In this document: positions 1 to 8,309 of the stretch, one piece after another | Position numbering within the stretch: position 1 is the stretch's first letter | Layout: each line of letters opens with the position of its first letter | NCBI GenBank assembly: GCA_905182555.1 | Contig: CAJJBX010000013.1 | Span: 83,954-147,953, forward strand | Direction of reading: 5' to 3' | DNA: 64,000 nt | Source: an uncultured Ilumatobacter sp. | GTDB lineage: Bacteria > Actinomycetota > Acidimicrobiia > Acidimicrobiales > Ilumatobacteraceae | Program-made: the position numbers and the translations under genes | Notes under the pieces: model-generated | Database searches by the model: none | Seen by the model: the letters and a program-made list of their open reading frames with translations, nothing else | Told to the model about the DNA's origin: nothing

Positions 1-1
1 A

Positions 2-424
2 GGCAATGTTGCCAACCGGTTCCTCATGGCCAAGAGCGCCATTTTGCCGGCCGACGAAATCGAGCTGACCGAGCAGTGGATCGCCGCGCCGCGCAGTGTC
101 TTCCGCGTCAAAAAGTCGACGCATGCCGAACTCGAACTCACGGAACTTCGCAGCCGCGACCGGATCAGCATTGTTGGCACGATTCCCGAGCAGCCGCTCG
201 AAGTCGGCACTCTGATCTGCGGCCGCCCGCTGCCCGTTGGCCAAACGCATCGCTCGTACGGCGGGTTTGTGCCGGTCGATGAGTCAATGATCGACAGCCT
301 GCTCGAAGCATGCGCGAGCCGCAATCTGGAGACCGTCGCGATCTCTCTGTCGCAGATCTTCGACGCTGCCGAACTCGCCGACGCCTTCGCCGCCGAGGAC
401 ACGCAAAGCGATCTGCCGATCTGA
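2..424 (+). CDS. 3' part of an unidentified protein (cut by window start)
   Basis: The frame is open from the first bases of the window and ends at a TGA at 422-424, so this is the C-terminal part (about 140 residues) of a longer protein. An internal ATG at 26 exists, but the frame continues upstream of it. The visible part is acidic and soluble, with no membrane segment and no motif I recognise. It converges on the reductase gene that ends at 464, leaving only about 40 bp between the stops. No function is assigned. Confidence 0.6.
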   Translation, partial: GNVANRFLMAKSAILPADEIELTEQWIAAPRSVFRVKKSTHAELELTELRSRDRISIVGTIPEQPLEVGTLICGRPLPVGQTHRSYGGFVPVDESMIDSLLEACASRNLETVAISLSQIFDAAELADAFAAEDTQSDLPI

Positions 425-463
425 TCAGGTGCCCAGGCCGACGAGCCGGCCTCGTAACCAGCT

Positions 464-2237
464 CTACCAGTACTCCTCGAAGTGGATGTTGCCGGGTGCG
501 TTACGGCGATCAAGGGTGAAGCCCTCGTTGACGAGCAACTCGACGACTCCGACGGTTTCAGGGAAGACCTGCTTGCCGTCGATCGCTTCAGGCGAACCAA
601 TCATTGCGGGGTTGCCACACAGGAAAACGTGGCTGGTCTCTGGCGACAGCGTGACGCCGAGCTTCTCGGAGAAATCGTTATCGCGCAACAGGTCCTGCAG
701 GTAGCGCTTAGGGACGCCTTCTTCGCGAGTCGGCATCGGCACGTAGTGGTAGTTCGGATAACGCTCTTCAAGCTCGCGGTGCTTGTCGGCGTAACCGAGG
801 TCGGCGTTCTGACGAACCGTGACCGCCGAGATGATCGGGCCGGTGTGGCCCTTGCGCAGCAGGTCGATGATCATGCCGTTGTGCGGGGCCTCGCCGGTTC
901 CGGTCGAGAAGAACACGATCTCGGCCTTCGGATTCTGTACGTCATTGAGTGTGTAGCGGCCCGCAACTTTCGGACCGAGATAAATGCGGTCGCCAGTCTT
1001 TTTGAGCGCCAGGCGCGGGGTGAGTGCCGGGATGTTGTCCGACGTTGGTGGCACGAGGACGATATAGAACTCAAGCTCATCGAGACCGTTCTCGTCAGTC
1101 AGGTAGCCGTAGTCGTCGAAGATGCGCGATGAGATCGAATACGAACGACGGATCAGCTTGTCCCATCGCTTTTCGGCTTCAGGGTCATCGGCGTTGTCAA
1201 TGCGCTTTTCCCAGTAGCCGATCCCGAGTGACGCGTACTGGCCGGGCAGGTACGACGTGTCGCCATTGTCAGGCTTGACACCCAGCACCCAAAGGTCGGA
1301 GTGCGTTGGCTCGAAGTACGTAATTGTTGCGTTGTAGTGCTCATGCGGCGCGCCAAGGGGGAGCTTGCGAGGACGAGGGACGAGGCGCTGGCACTGCAGC
1401 GCCCGGGAAGGAACTCGAGAGCAGCGCAAACCCGATCTCAGAACCGAGTGCTGTCGTGGCGGGCTTGCTGTTCCCGTCTGCGTCAAGCCCCGGCTCGCCG
1501 ACGAACCATACGTTGCCAGTAGCAACCGCAGCCTCGCTCAGCCCGATGCTTTCGTGGGTCACGGTGATGCGCGACGGTGCGAACACAACGTGATCGAACT
1601 GCAGGTCGGGTGTACGGCGATCACCGAACTCGACAAGCGGGAACTCGCCGATCATCGACACGTGCTTTGGCGTCGAACGGTAGAGCAGCGTGGCGCGACG
1701 GCTGCGTTCAAGGTGACGCAACACGTACTCGCCGGTCGGCGAGAGCTTGGTCGGGTCCATGCCCTGCGCAGCGAGGACGACGCGATTGCCAGTGTCAACG
1801 AACTGTGCGGTGAGTTCGACAGCGTGATCGGACGGGCCAACGACGAGGACATCGTTGTCGGTGCCGACGTCGGCGTGGCCAATGTGGATCCGGTCGCTGT
1901 CCGGCAGGTTCACGGTGGGCGACCAGGTCGGGTCGCTGTGGCGGTCCGCTATCAGCACCGTGCGGGTGCGGTAGCTCAGCCGGTCGGTGTCGACAACGAG
2001 ATGTTCACCGGCGACGTTGATTGCCGTTGCCGTCTCGCCGTACCCGACGTCGAGTTCGTTCGCGCCGATCACGTCGGGAAGCGCAACGTTCGAGTTGCCC
2101 TCAAGAATGCGGACACGCTGGAGGCCCGAACGACGGGCGAGGACAGCGGCCGACAAGCCGCTCGCTGAGCCTCCAACAACCACCAAGTCGTACAGGGTCG
2201 GGTCGTTCAGCGCCGTCAGGTCGGTGGAATCAGCCAT
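464..2237 (-). CDS. FAD/NAD(P) oxidoreductase fused to ferredoxin-NADP reductase module (frameshifted)
   Basis: Two overlapping frames read as one protein of about 590 residues. The N-terminal module (2237 down to about 1400) has a Rossmann dinucleotide fold near residue 15 (VVVGGSASG) and a late FAD motif (FVGEPGLDADG). The C-terminal module has the FNR hallmarks: RRSYSISS for FAD, FSTGTGEAP for NADP, LCGNPAMIG, and an aromatic C-terminus (EEYW). A Pro/Ser/Ala linker (AVPAPRPSSSQAP) joins them. The first frame runs into a TGA at 1341, while the FNR frame has no convincing start of its own. Removing one C from the CCCCC run near 1365 joins linker to FNR cleanly (SSQAPLGAPHEHY). It probably passes electrons from NADPH to a ferredoxin or oxygenase; the Rieske gene at 4733-5981 is a possible partner. 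An alternative is two overlapping genes. Confidence 0.7.
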
Positions 2238-2320
2238 GATTGAACCAACCTACGCAACCCCGAGTTCATTCGGAAAGTCCAGCACCGCTCCGAACACACC
2301 AACATTCCACATCAGCCCGT

Positions 2321-3673
2321 TCAGCCGTGGACACTCATGGAAGACGAAGGGTTGATCTGACGGTTGCGGCTGAACGTGGCCATGTCAAGGTTCAAGCCGG
2401 TGTAGCGAGCAGTGACCTGCAGCGGCTCGGCGTCGTGATCATGGCCGCCTTGGACCGCCTCGATGAGCTCCGCCATCATGTGCCCGGCAACGCCCGCGTT
2501 CTTGAACTGGTTGCCGCTGGTGCCAATTGCGACGTAGAAGCCGTCGAGGTCAGTGCGGTCGTAGATCGGGATCCAGTCGTCGCTCTTGTCGTAACGGTCG
2601 ACCACGCCCTTCTTCTCGTGCGGCAAGGGCACGCCGAGCGTCGGCATCCGCTTGTTCAGCCGCATCGTGTTGGTCTCCCAACCATCACTCGTGATCTCTC
2701 CGAGTTCTTCGTCGGGGCCGACGGGAACCTTCGGATCGCACGGCGGATCGGTCGTACCAACGAGGATGTTGTTGCCAGGCTGCGGCCGGAAATAAATGCC
2801 GCTGTCGTCGTCTGCCACAGCGAGCCCGTTAGCGGTGAAGTCCATGTCAGACGGTCCGGGCACGTGGTACGTCTCATGGCGGATCGACGTCGTCTTGATG
2901 TTCATCGCGTCGTACACGCCGGCGAGCTTGTTGATCGCCGAGCTGTGCGGCCCGCCGACGTTGACGACGACCTTGGCGGTGACAGTCGAGCCGTCAGCCA
3001 ACTCGACTCCCGTCACGCGGCCCCCCGAAGCACCGGGTTGCGTCAAGAATCCGACGACCTCGGTGCGGAACCGAAACTCGCCGCCCCGGGCTTCTGTCGC
3101 GCGCTGCAGGTTGTGGGCTGCGAGTTGAGGGTCGTCGACATAGCCCGCGTCAGGTGAAAACAGCGCGCCGACCATCGTGCCGTGCGCGTCCTTCCAGAAG
3201 TCGTCGTCAGTCGATCGAGACGGTGGGCCGTAGAGATCGAGGTCGAAGGTGGGGAGACGCTGTCCGAGTTCGACGCGGTCCCAATACTCGTAGGGGACGC
3301 CGAGGCGGTCCCACAGCGGCATCACTCGGTTGTGGTGGCCCTCTTCACCCTGGATGAGTAACACCATGCCGCACTGCACCAGTTTGGCGTAGCCGCTCTC
3401 GTCGGGAGCACCGAGGTACTCGGCCCAGTTCCGCCAGTAATGCATACCGTCCCAGGCCGCAGCGACACCCGTCTCGGTCGAGTAACTGAATCGGACAACG
3501 GCGCTCGACGCGCTCGTGCTGCCGTAGCCCGCACCTGGGCCCTTGTCGATATTTAAGGTGCGATGGCCGCGGCGGGCAAGCTCGTAGGCGACCGCTCCGC
3601 CAATTATTCCAGCACCAATAACGATCGCGTCGTACTCCAGCTCGCCTGATCCAGCACCTGTGGGGTCGCTCAT
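2321..3673 (-). CDS. FAD-dependent oxidoreductase, DAO (sarcosine/dimethylglycine oxidase-like) family
   Basis: About 450 residues. The N-terminus carries the FAD-binding beta-alpha-beta motif (AIVIGAGIIGGAVAYELARR) followed by an acidic residue after strand 2 (NIDKG), typical of D-amino-acid-oxidase-fold amine oxidases. A C-terminal FAD contact is suggested by GFYVAIGTSGNQFKNAG. I chose the ATG at 3673 because the preceding in-frame residues look non-coding. It lies 83 bp upstream of the fused reductase on the same strand and is divergent from the LysR gene at 3855, the classic arrangement of a LysR-controlled enzyme. The likely role is oxidation of a secondary or tertiary amine such as an N-methylated amino acid; the substrate is inferred only. 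Confidence 0.78.
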   Translation of the reverse strand: MSDPTGAGSGELEYDAIVIGAGIIGGAVAYELARRGHRTLNIDKGPGAGYGSTSASSAVVRFSYSTETGVAAAWDGMHYWRNWAEYLGAPDESGYAKLVQCGMVLLIQGEEGHHNRVMPLWDRLGVPYEYWDRVELGQRLPTFDLDLYGPPSRSTDDDFWKDAHGTMVGALFSPDAGYVDDPQLAAHNLQRATEARGGEFRFRTEVVGFLTQPGASGGRVTGVELADGSTVTAKVVVNVGGPHSSAINKLAGVYDAMNIKTTSIRHETYHVPGPSDMDFTANGLAVADDDSGIYFRPQPGNNILVGTTDPPCDPKVPVGPDEELGEITSDGWETNTMRLNKRMPTLGVPLPHEKKGVVDRYDKSDDWIPIYDRTDLDGFYVAIGTSGNQFKNAGVAGHMMAELIEAVQGGHDHDAEPLQVTARYTGLNLDMATFSRNRQINPSSSMSVHG

Positions 3674-3684
3674 GATCACCGAGT

Positions 3685-3706
3685 TTGGCAGATGGACAGA
3701 CGCCAA
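3685..3706. promoter_or_regulatory. Candidate LysR-box inverted repeat
   Basis: TTGGC at 3685-3689 and GCCAA at 3702-3706 form an inverted repeat with a 12-base spacer, just upstream of the DAO-family start at 3673. This resembles the interrupted dyads bound by LysR regulators. It is a sequence-level suggestion only. Confidence 0.35.
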
Positions 3707-3721
3707 TCGAGGGCTCACTGG

Positions 3722-3769
3722 CATGACAGCCGTGCGATTTGTTCATCCGCTCCAGAAGGTTCTGTCATG
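3722..3769. promoter_or_regulatory. 8-bp inverted repeat in divergent promoter
   Basis: CATGACAG at 3722-3729 is matched by CTGTCATG at 3762-3769, a perfect 8-bp inverted repeat with a 32-base centre. It lies in the intergenic region between the DAO oxidase and the LysR gene and could be a second regulator site. Confidence 0.35.
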
Positions 3770-3794
3770 ATCTGACTACTCCGAGGACGAGATC

Positions 3795-3830
3795 CGGGAT
3801 GAAATCGCGGATGAAATCGCGGATGAAATC
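3795..3830 (+). repeat. 12-bp tandem repeat, 3 copies, upstream of LysR gene
   Basis: Three copies of a 12-bp unit (GCGGATGAAATC, first copy with one change) lie immediately upstream of the LysR start. The array is in frame with the gene and would read as repeated DEIA, but no ATG or GTG precedes it after the stop at 3768, so it is probably leader DNA. Confidence 0.85.
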
Positions 3831-3854
3831 GAGGAAAGGGTCAAGGCGAGATTC

Positions 3855-4709
3855 ATGGGGAGTTTGCGACTGGACGTCGAATCACTGCGCACGTTTCGCG
3901 CAGTCGTCGATTGCGGCAGCGTCACCCGGGCCGCATCGCAACTCAACCTCACGCAATCGGCAGTGAGCTGGAAAATGAAGCGGCTCGAAGAACGCCTCGG
4001 CTCGCCGCTTCTCGTGCGGGACGGGCGCGACCTGACGCTGACGGAACTCGGCACCGAGCTCCTGGTCCATGCCGAACAAATTGTCGGAGCGCACGATGAT
4101 GCCGTCGACAGCTTGCAGCAGTCGCAGCTCGAAGGCACTGTGCACCTCGGCGTCAACGACGAGCTGGAAGCCGACGAGGTCGCGACCCTGCTCGCTCGAT
4201 TCCAGCGTCGTCACCCGATGGTCAGGCTGCACGTCCGGATGGGGCTCAGTGGCCCCATCGCGCAGCTTGTGCGCGGCGGCGATCTCGACCTCGCGCTGAT
4301 CCAAGTCATCGAGCCGGCGCAGCGCGACAAGGTGCTGTGGACCGAGTCGATCGAATGGATTGCCTCGCCCACCTACATGCCTGATCTCGGCGAGTCGCTC
4401 CCGCTCGTCACCTTCGGGCCGAACTCGAACTACCGCACGTTGATGCTGGGCGCGCTCCGCGCCGCCAACATTGACCACTACATCGCGTTTGAGTCAGAGA
4501 GCTCGTCGGGCGTCCGTAGCGCCGTAGCGGCCGGGTTCGGCGTGGCGCTGATCAACGGACGCGGTGTGACTGAAGAATGTCCGATCTGGGAATTTCCCGA
4601 GCTGAACAGCTCTATGCCGACCGCTTCGTTCGTTGTCCGCGTCAACAGCCGCAGCCGCACCTCCGCCGTCCGCACCCTCGTCGACGAAATCCACGACACC
4701 CTCACCTAA
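3855..4709 (+). CDS. LysR-family transcriptional regulator
   Basis: 284 residues, the usual length. The N-terminal winged helix-turn-helix is clear around residues 8-66 (AASQLNLTQSAVSWKMKRLE, then PLLVRDGRDLTLTELG). The rest has the alternating pattern of the periplasmic-binding-protein-like effector domain. The ATG at 3855 is preceded by a purine-rich AAGGCGAG at a good distance. It is divergent from the DAO-family oxidase and convergent with the Rieske gene, with a 41-bp palindrome between the two 3' ends. It most likely controls the neighbouring oxidase/reductase genes; the inducer is unknown. Confidence 0.9.
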   Translation: MGSLRLDVESLRTFRAVVDCGSVTRAASQLNLTQSAVSWKMKRLEERLGSPLLVRDGRDLTLTELGTELLVHAEQIVGAHDDAVDSLQQSQLEGTVHLGVNDELEADEVATLLARFQRRHPMVRLHVRMGLSGPIAQLVRGGDLDLALIQVIEPAQRDKVLWTESIEWIASPTYMPDLGESLPLVTFGPNSNYRTLMLGALRAANIDHYIAFESESSSGVRSAVAAGFGVALINGRGVTEECPIWEFPELNSSMPTASFVVRVNSRSRTSAVRTLVDEIHDTLT

Positions 4710-4714
4710 CTCCC

Positions 4715-4755
4715 ACACAGTTGCGTATGGGGTCAGGCCCCTTTCGCAACTCTGT
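4715..4755 (-). repeat. 41-bp palindromic REP-like element, copy 1
   Basis: It matches the 41-bp consensus with outer arms ACAGAGTTGCG / CGCAACTCTGT (here the left end is ACACAG) and an inner GGGG / CCCC stem. It sits between the convergent ends of the LysR and Rieske genes. It supplies the last residues (RVAKGA) and stop codon of the Rieske frame, so it may act as a bidirectional terminator. Confidence 0.9.
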
Positions 4756-5981
4756 CGATGGCGGCGGGGGTGGGATTGTCGCCGGCACCCCAGGTGTCGC
4801 CAGGCTGGTCGCCGGTCGGAACCCGCAGCGCACCAAGGCCGTCGTTGGTCATGCAATCAGCAAGCATGTTGTGGAATCGATGCAGCGGCTCTTCGAAGCG
4901 TGGCGCCAACGGGCCCGCGGGAACGCCACCACGAGCGAGGCCGCGCTGACCACGCTGAACGATGTCGATGTCTTCGTTGTTCACATCGACCCAAAACCGG
5001 CGCGTCGGTGCAATGGCATCTGCATCTGCATCTGCATCACCATCACCATCACGCACACCGTCGGGAAGGAGCATCGTGCAGGTTTCTCGGGTGATGCCGG
5101 GGGCGAGCGGATCGAGGCGCATCATCCACACATGGTTCGGCAGAACAGAGAGGATGACGTTCGGAAAGATCGCAACGAAACGTCCACTCACCAAGTCAGA
5201 AGCATCGAGTCCTTGCGCTTCGGGCAGCGCCAGCCAGTCGTCGCGCTCGTCGCCTGAGACCGGCGTGGTGGTCTGCCCGCAGTACATGCCCCGGCCCTGG
5301 TATCGGTAGTGATCGGCAACCCGCGACACCTTCGCGAGCTCGGGATGGACCCACGTCAGGTGGTAATACTCCTGGAAGTTTTCAGTGATCAGCTTCCAGT
5401 TCGCCTGGACGTCGAGCGACTCCTGGTGCACAGTCGACCACGTGTCGAGGTGGTACCCAGCCATCCGATCGGCAATGCTCGACATCGAGGAGCGGCGGCG
5501 TGTCGTCGGAGAGACAGGCAAAGAGCAACACGCCCCACGTGTCGACGCGGACGGGGAGCAAGCCGAATTCAGACTTGTCGAAGTCGTCGCGCGGCACTTC
5601 GTTGAAGAACGGCGTCGCCTTCAGCGCGCCGTCCAGCGAGTAGCCCCACCGGTGATAGGGGCAGCGGATCGTGCCGGCGATATCGCAGTCGGCCTCGGCC
5701 AGTTCGGTGCCGCGGTGCCGACACGAGTTGATGAAGCCACGGAGGTCGCCTGTGTCATTGCGGGTCAGGAGGACCGACTTGGAGCCGACCTGGCGAACGA
5801 GCATCCGCCCAGCAACGGCCTCGTCGGCGATTCCGACGCAGACCCAGGCTTGGCCGAAGACACGACGCTGTTCCACAAAATAGAACTCATCGCTCGCGTA
5901 GGCAGCCGGATCGAGGCCCGTCGCAGTACGCATTGGGCGGCGCGTCCCCACCCATGATGCCTCGTCTGTCCAGCTTGTCAC
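4733..5981 (-). CDS. Rieske non-heme iron oxygenase, alpha subunit (frameshifted)
   Basis: The N-terminal frame (5981 to about 5480) carries a complete Rieske [2Fe-2S] site: CRHRGTEL, then CPYHRWGYSLDG. The C-terminal frame (about 5480 to 4733) carries the mononuclear iron region, ENFQEYYHLTWVHPEL, with the two histidines of the 2-His-1-carboxylate site. The two frames are offset by one base around 5480. Together they give a normal oxygenase of about 415 residues. The family includes ring hydroxylases and N-demethylases such as glycine-betaine and carnitine oxygenases. The nearby FNR-type reductase and amine oxidase favour an N-demethylation role, but that is inference. The C-terminal region contains an Asp/Ala repeat from a hexanucleotide array. 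Confidence 0.82.
5016..5052. repeat. Hexanucleotide array inside the Rieske gene
   Basis: Three GCATCT units followed by CATCAC-type units form a short microsatellite. On the coding (minus) strand it gives a DGDGDADADADA-like run, which is not expected in an oxygenase core and probably lies on a surface loop. Confidence 0.8.
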
Positions 5982-6056
5982 GGCGCTGATTCTCCACTGC
6001 TACCGATGCTCGGTCAACGCCGATCGTGTCATGTGGATTCGAACCGCTGCTCTGAG

Positions 6057-6097
6057 ACAGAGTTGCGAAAGGGGCCTGACCCCATGCGTAACTCTGT
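6057..6097 (+). repeat. 41-bp palindromic REP-like element, copy 2
   Basis: Same 41-bp element, in the orientation of copy 3, with one or two changes. Copies 2 and 3 also share the preceding GCTGCTCTGAG, giving 52 bp of shared sequence (6046-6097 and 9004-9055). It lies upstream of the Rieske gene and directly before the M24 peptidase remnant. Confidence 0.9.
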
Positions 6098-6138
6098 GCG
6101 CATGTCGGGCAAGATCGCAGCGTCGTTGGCAAGCGCTG

Positions 6139-6246
6139 CAGCCAAAGTTCGCTTCGCCGGAGGGCGTCAAGCTCGAGAACCAGGTGCTCGTCACGGCCGA
6201 CGGCCCTGAACTCCTCACGCACTTTGCGCTCGACCTGCAGCTCTGA
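6139..6246 (+). pseudogene. C-terminal remnant of an M24 (creatinase/prolidase-like) peptidase
   Basis: A short stretch of about 35 codons ending in TGA at 6246 reads EGVKLENQVLVTADGPELLT. This resembles the conserved C-terminal end of M24-family proteins (creatinase, Xaa-Pro peptidases), where a Glu in a GVxLExxVLVTxxGPE-like pattern binds metal. No start or upstream domain remains. The preceding DNA is palindrome copy 2, so the rest of the gene seems deleted. The rest of 5982-6360 holds no gene that I can recognise. Recognition is from memory of the family pattern. Confidence 0.45.
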
Positions 6247-6360
6247 GCAGGCGCGCCACACTTGATGGCACGAGGCCGACCGACGATCACCGGGTGCGAA
6301 AACGACAACAACCCTCTGGCCTGAGCCTGAGGGTTATTGTGAGATTCGGACTGGTGACCG

Positions 6361-6672
6361 TCAGTCGGTCGACTCGGCCGCTTCTTTTTCGGCGTCCTCT
6401 TCACGAGGCTCAGGCGCTTCGCCTAAGCCCATCTTGTGAAAAAGATCAGCCTTGCGGTAATCGAAGTCGTCCTGAATGACGTCACCCGCGGCGAAGGACT
6501 CGTTCAGGATGCGAAACTCTTCGAGTAGCGCGTCCTCATCGGGTGCATCGTCGTCATCGTTCTCATCTTTGGCAGCGCTTTTTCCGTGGCGAATAGCCTG
6601 TTTTTCGGCCTTCTTTTCCTTCTTACGGAGTTCGCGCTGACGCTTTTGATATGACTGTGGGCTAGAGGCCAA
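6361..6672 (-). CDS. Small highly charged protein downstream of cold-shock gene
   Basis: 103 residues. The N-terminus is Lys/Arg-rich and helical (KRQRELRKKEKKAEKQ), the middle is a run of Asp/Glu, and the C-terminus is acidic. There is no membrane segment or signal peptide. It starts 13 bp after the cold-shock gene on the same strand, so the two are probably co-transcribed. Lysine-rich tails like this often contact RNA or ribosomes, which would fit the neighbour, but the function is unknown. Confidence 0.75.
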   Translation of the reverse strand: MASSPQSYQKRQRELRKKEKKAEKQAIRHGKSAAKDENDDDDAPDEDALLEEFRILNESFAAGDVIQDDFDYRKADLFHKMGLGEAPEPREEDAEKEAAESTD

Positions 6673-6685
6673 TCAGACCGCCTCC

Positions 6686-6889
6686 TCAGATTACTTTGAC
6701 GTCGACAGCCTCGGGGCCCTTGCGGCCCGGGGCGATGTCGAACTCGACAGTGTCGCCGTCAGCCAGCGAACGACGGCCAGTGCCGGCGATGTTGGAGTAA
6801 TGAACGAAGACGTCGTCGCCATCGTCACGTGAGATGAAGCCGAAGCCCTTCTCGTCATTGAAAAACTTGACCGTACCGGTAGTTGCCAT
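6686..6889 (-). CDS. Cold-shock domain protein (CspA family)
   Basis: 67 residues, the standard size for single-domain Csp proteins. It contains RNP1 (KGFGFI) and RNP2 (VFVHY), the two nucleic-acid-binding strands of the OB fold, and begins [16 protein letters not shown]. It is preceded by AAGGAG seven bases before the ATG and by an approximately 60-base AT-richer leader. It binds single-stranded RNA or DNA as a chaperone. The small charged gene follows directly. Confidence 0.96.
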   Translation of the reverse strand: MATTGTVKFFNDEKGFGFISRDDGDDVFVHYSNIAGTGRRSLADGDTVEFDIAPGRKGPEAVDVKVI

Positions 6890-6996
6890 TGTGGCTCCTT
6901 ATTAACTTCCGGGCCACTTTGACCCGTGTTCAACCGCCCACTCTAATGAGTGAGGGGACCGAACACACCGCGGCACGCCTCCGTGGCGCGTGTGCG

Positions 6997-7622
6997 TTAC
7001 GCCACTCCAAGTCGGCGAAGCCGCGCGATTGCGAAGGGGCGATAGCCCGTGAAGGCCAGACGGAGCAGGATCGCGCCCGCCATAACGATGCCAACGGCGC
7101 CACCAGCGACGAGCGCTGCGTCAGCCACGGAAAGGCCGTAGACGAGCCAGAGCAACGCCTCGACGAACGACATGTTCCACGTTCCCGCCGAGACGCCATC
7201 GAGTGCCCGAGTGCGATGTGCAGCCACGACGGCTGGCGCGAGCTGAATGCCATAGCAGAGGCCAATTGCCAGACCGGCCACTTCCCAGCCGGCTGCAAGC
7301 AGAAAAGGAAGCGGCACCATGCCGAGCCCGAATGCTCCAATCGCCATGCCGCCAACGCTGCGTATGCCGACCGTCTTGACATACAGGACCGCAATCGATG
7401 CGTAGAGGAGGAACGACACGCTCGAGACGGGCAGCAGCGCCCACAGCGGCGGCTTCTCGCGTATGCAGTCCACCAGCCGTTGATTGCCATGCTCACGCCA
7501 ATCCATACGGGAGACACACCGTCAACGCTGCGCGTCTTCATCAATCGCCGGGCCTGAGGGAAGGCCATGCCGGATCCCAAGACACTGGCGGCAATCACTA
7601 CGAGATTGAGTATGAGGTTCAC
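6997..7622 (-). CDS. PQ-loop repeat membrane protein (SWEET/SemiSWEET-like), frameshifted
   Basis: Two frames join into about 208 residues. The first (GTG at 7622) holds the first PQ-loop (FPQARRLMKTRSVDGVS) and ends near 7460. The second holds APAVVAAHRTRALDGVS, the second PQ-like motif, and several hydrophobic helices down to the stop at 6997. The frames differ by one base after WWTAYA, where adding one base gives AREKPPLWALLP. Two PQ-loop repeats in about 200 residues suggest a membrane transporter of the SWEET/PQ-loop superfamily. The substrate is unknown; a single-base sequencing error is the simplest explanation of the break. Confidence 0.7.
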
Positions 7623-7673
7623 GGAACACTCCCTTCGAGGGGCCGACGTCGATCACAATCGGGCCTGACAGTT

Positions 7674-7705
7674 TGTAAGTAGTCAAACTCTACTGACTCC
7701 TTACA
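7674..7705. promoter_or_regulatory. Nested inverted repeat upstream of the CGNR gene
   Basis: TGTAAG (7674-7679) pairs with CTTACA (7700-7705), and inside it AGTAG (7678-7682) pairs with CTACT (7690-7694). This AT-rich dyad sits between two divergent genes, 27 bp before the CGNR-family start, so it is a good operator candidate. Confidence 0.45.
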
Positions 7706-7731
7706 TTTGCGAGATGCGCTAGCTTGACGAT

Positions 7732-8307
7732 GTGTATGTGACTTCGGGCAACGACACCGAGATCCAGCTGACGATCGATGCAGCCATCGAATTTGCCAAT
7801 GCGATCAACGACGCCATTAATGACACCGGCGAGGTCCTCGAACCCGAAGCGGCACGCCAGCTCCTTCACGACCAGGGATTTTCACGTGCCGCTACCGCTC
7901 CGATTGCAGCAGTCCGTCGGTTGACGCAGCGCATGTTCGACCTCCTCCCCCGCCTCGCAACACTGCCAACCAGCGACATTGGTCCAGCTGGAACCTGGGT
8001 CAACGCCGAGCTGACCGAGCTCACCGTCGCCCCCTCGCTCAGCGACCACGACGGCTCCAACCTCCATGTGCACTGGACACCCCCGTCAGCCACATTCGAC
8101 GACCAAGTCATGGCAGATGTACTGATGGCCATCACCCAAGACCTCTGCGAACACGGAGTGAAGCGCTTCGGCCGATGCGCCGCCGATGACTGCGAGCACC
8201 TCTTCTACGATTCGTCTCGTAACGGGTCTCGGCGGTTTTGCTCCAATCCGCGGTGTGCAAGCCGCACCCATACCGCTGATCATCGAAAGCGCCGGAAGGC
8301 CCGCTGA
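7732..8307 (+). CDS. CGNR zinc-finger / ABATE-domain protein
   Basis: 191 residues. The C-terminus has the zinc-finger pattern of the family: GRCAADDCEHLFYDSSRNGSRRFC followed by CASR in place of the usual CGNR. The N-terminal region (FANAINDAINDTGE) matches the ABATE domain layout. Such proteins are probable DNA-binding regulators of actinobacteria. The start may be GTG or ATG around 7732. It is separated by 2 bp from the acetyltransferase gene, so the two form an operon, and an operator-like dyad lies upstream. Confidence 0.82.
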   Translation: MYVTSGNDTEIQLTIDAAIEFANAINDAINDTGEVLEPEAARQLLHDQGFSRAATAPIAAVRRLTQRMFDLLPRLATLPTSDIGPAGTWVNAELTELTVAPSLSDHDGSNLHVHWTPPSATFDDQVMADVLMAITQDLCEHGVKRFGRCAADDCEHLFYDSSRNGSRRFCSNPRCASRTHTADHRKRRKAR

Positions 8308-8309
8308 TC

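Noticed and set aside
2240..3157. Plus-strand frame opposite the DAO-type oxidase
   Set aside because: Shadow of the oxidase gene, which has a clear FAD motif on the minus strand.
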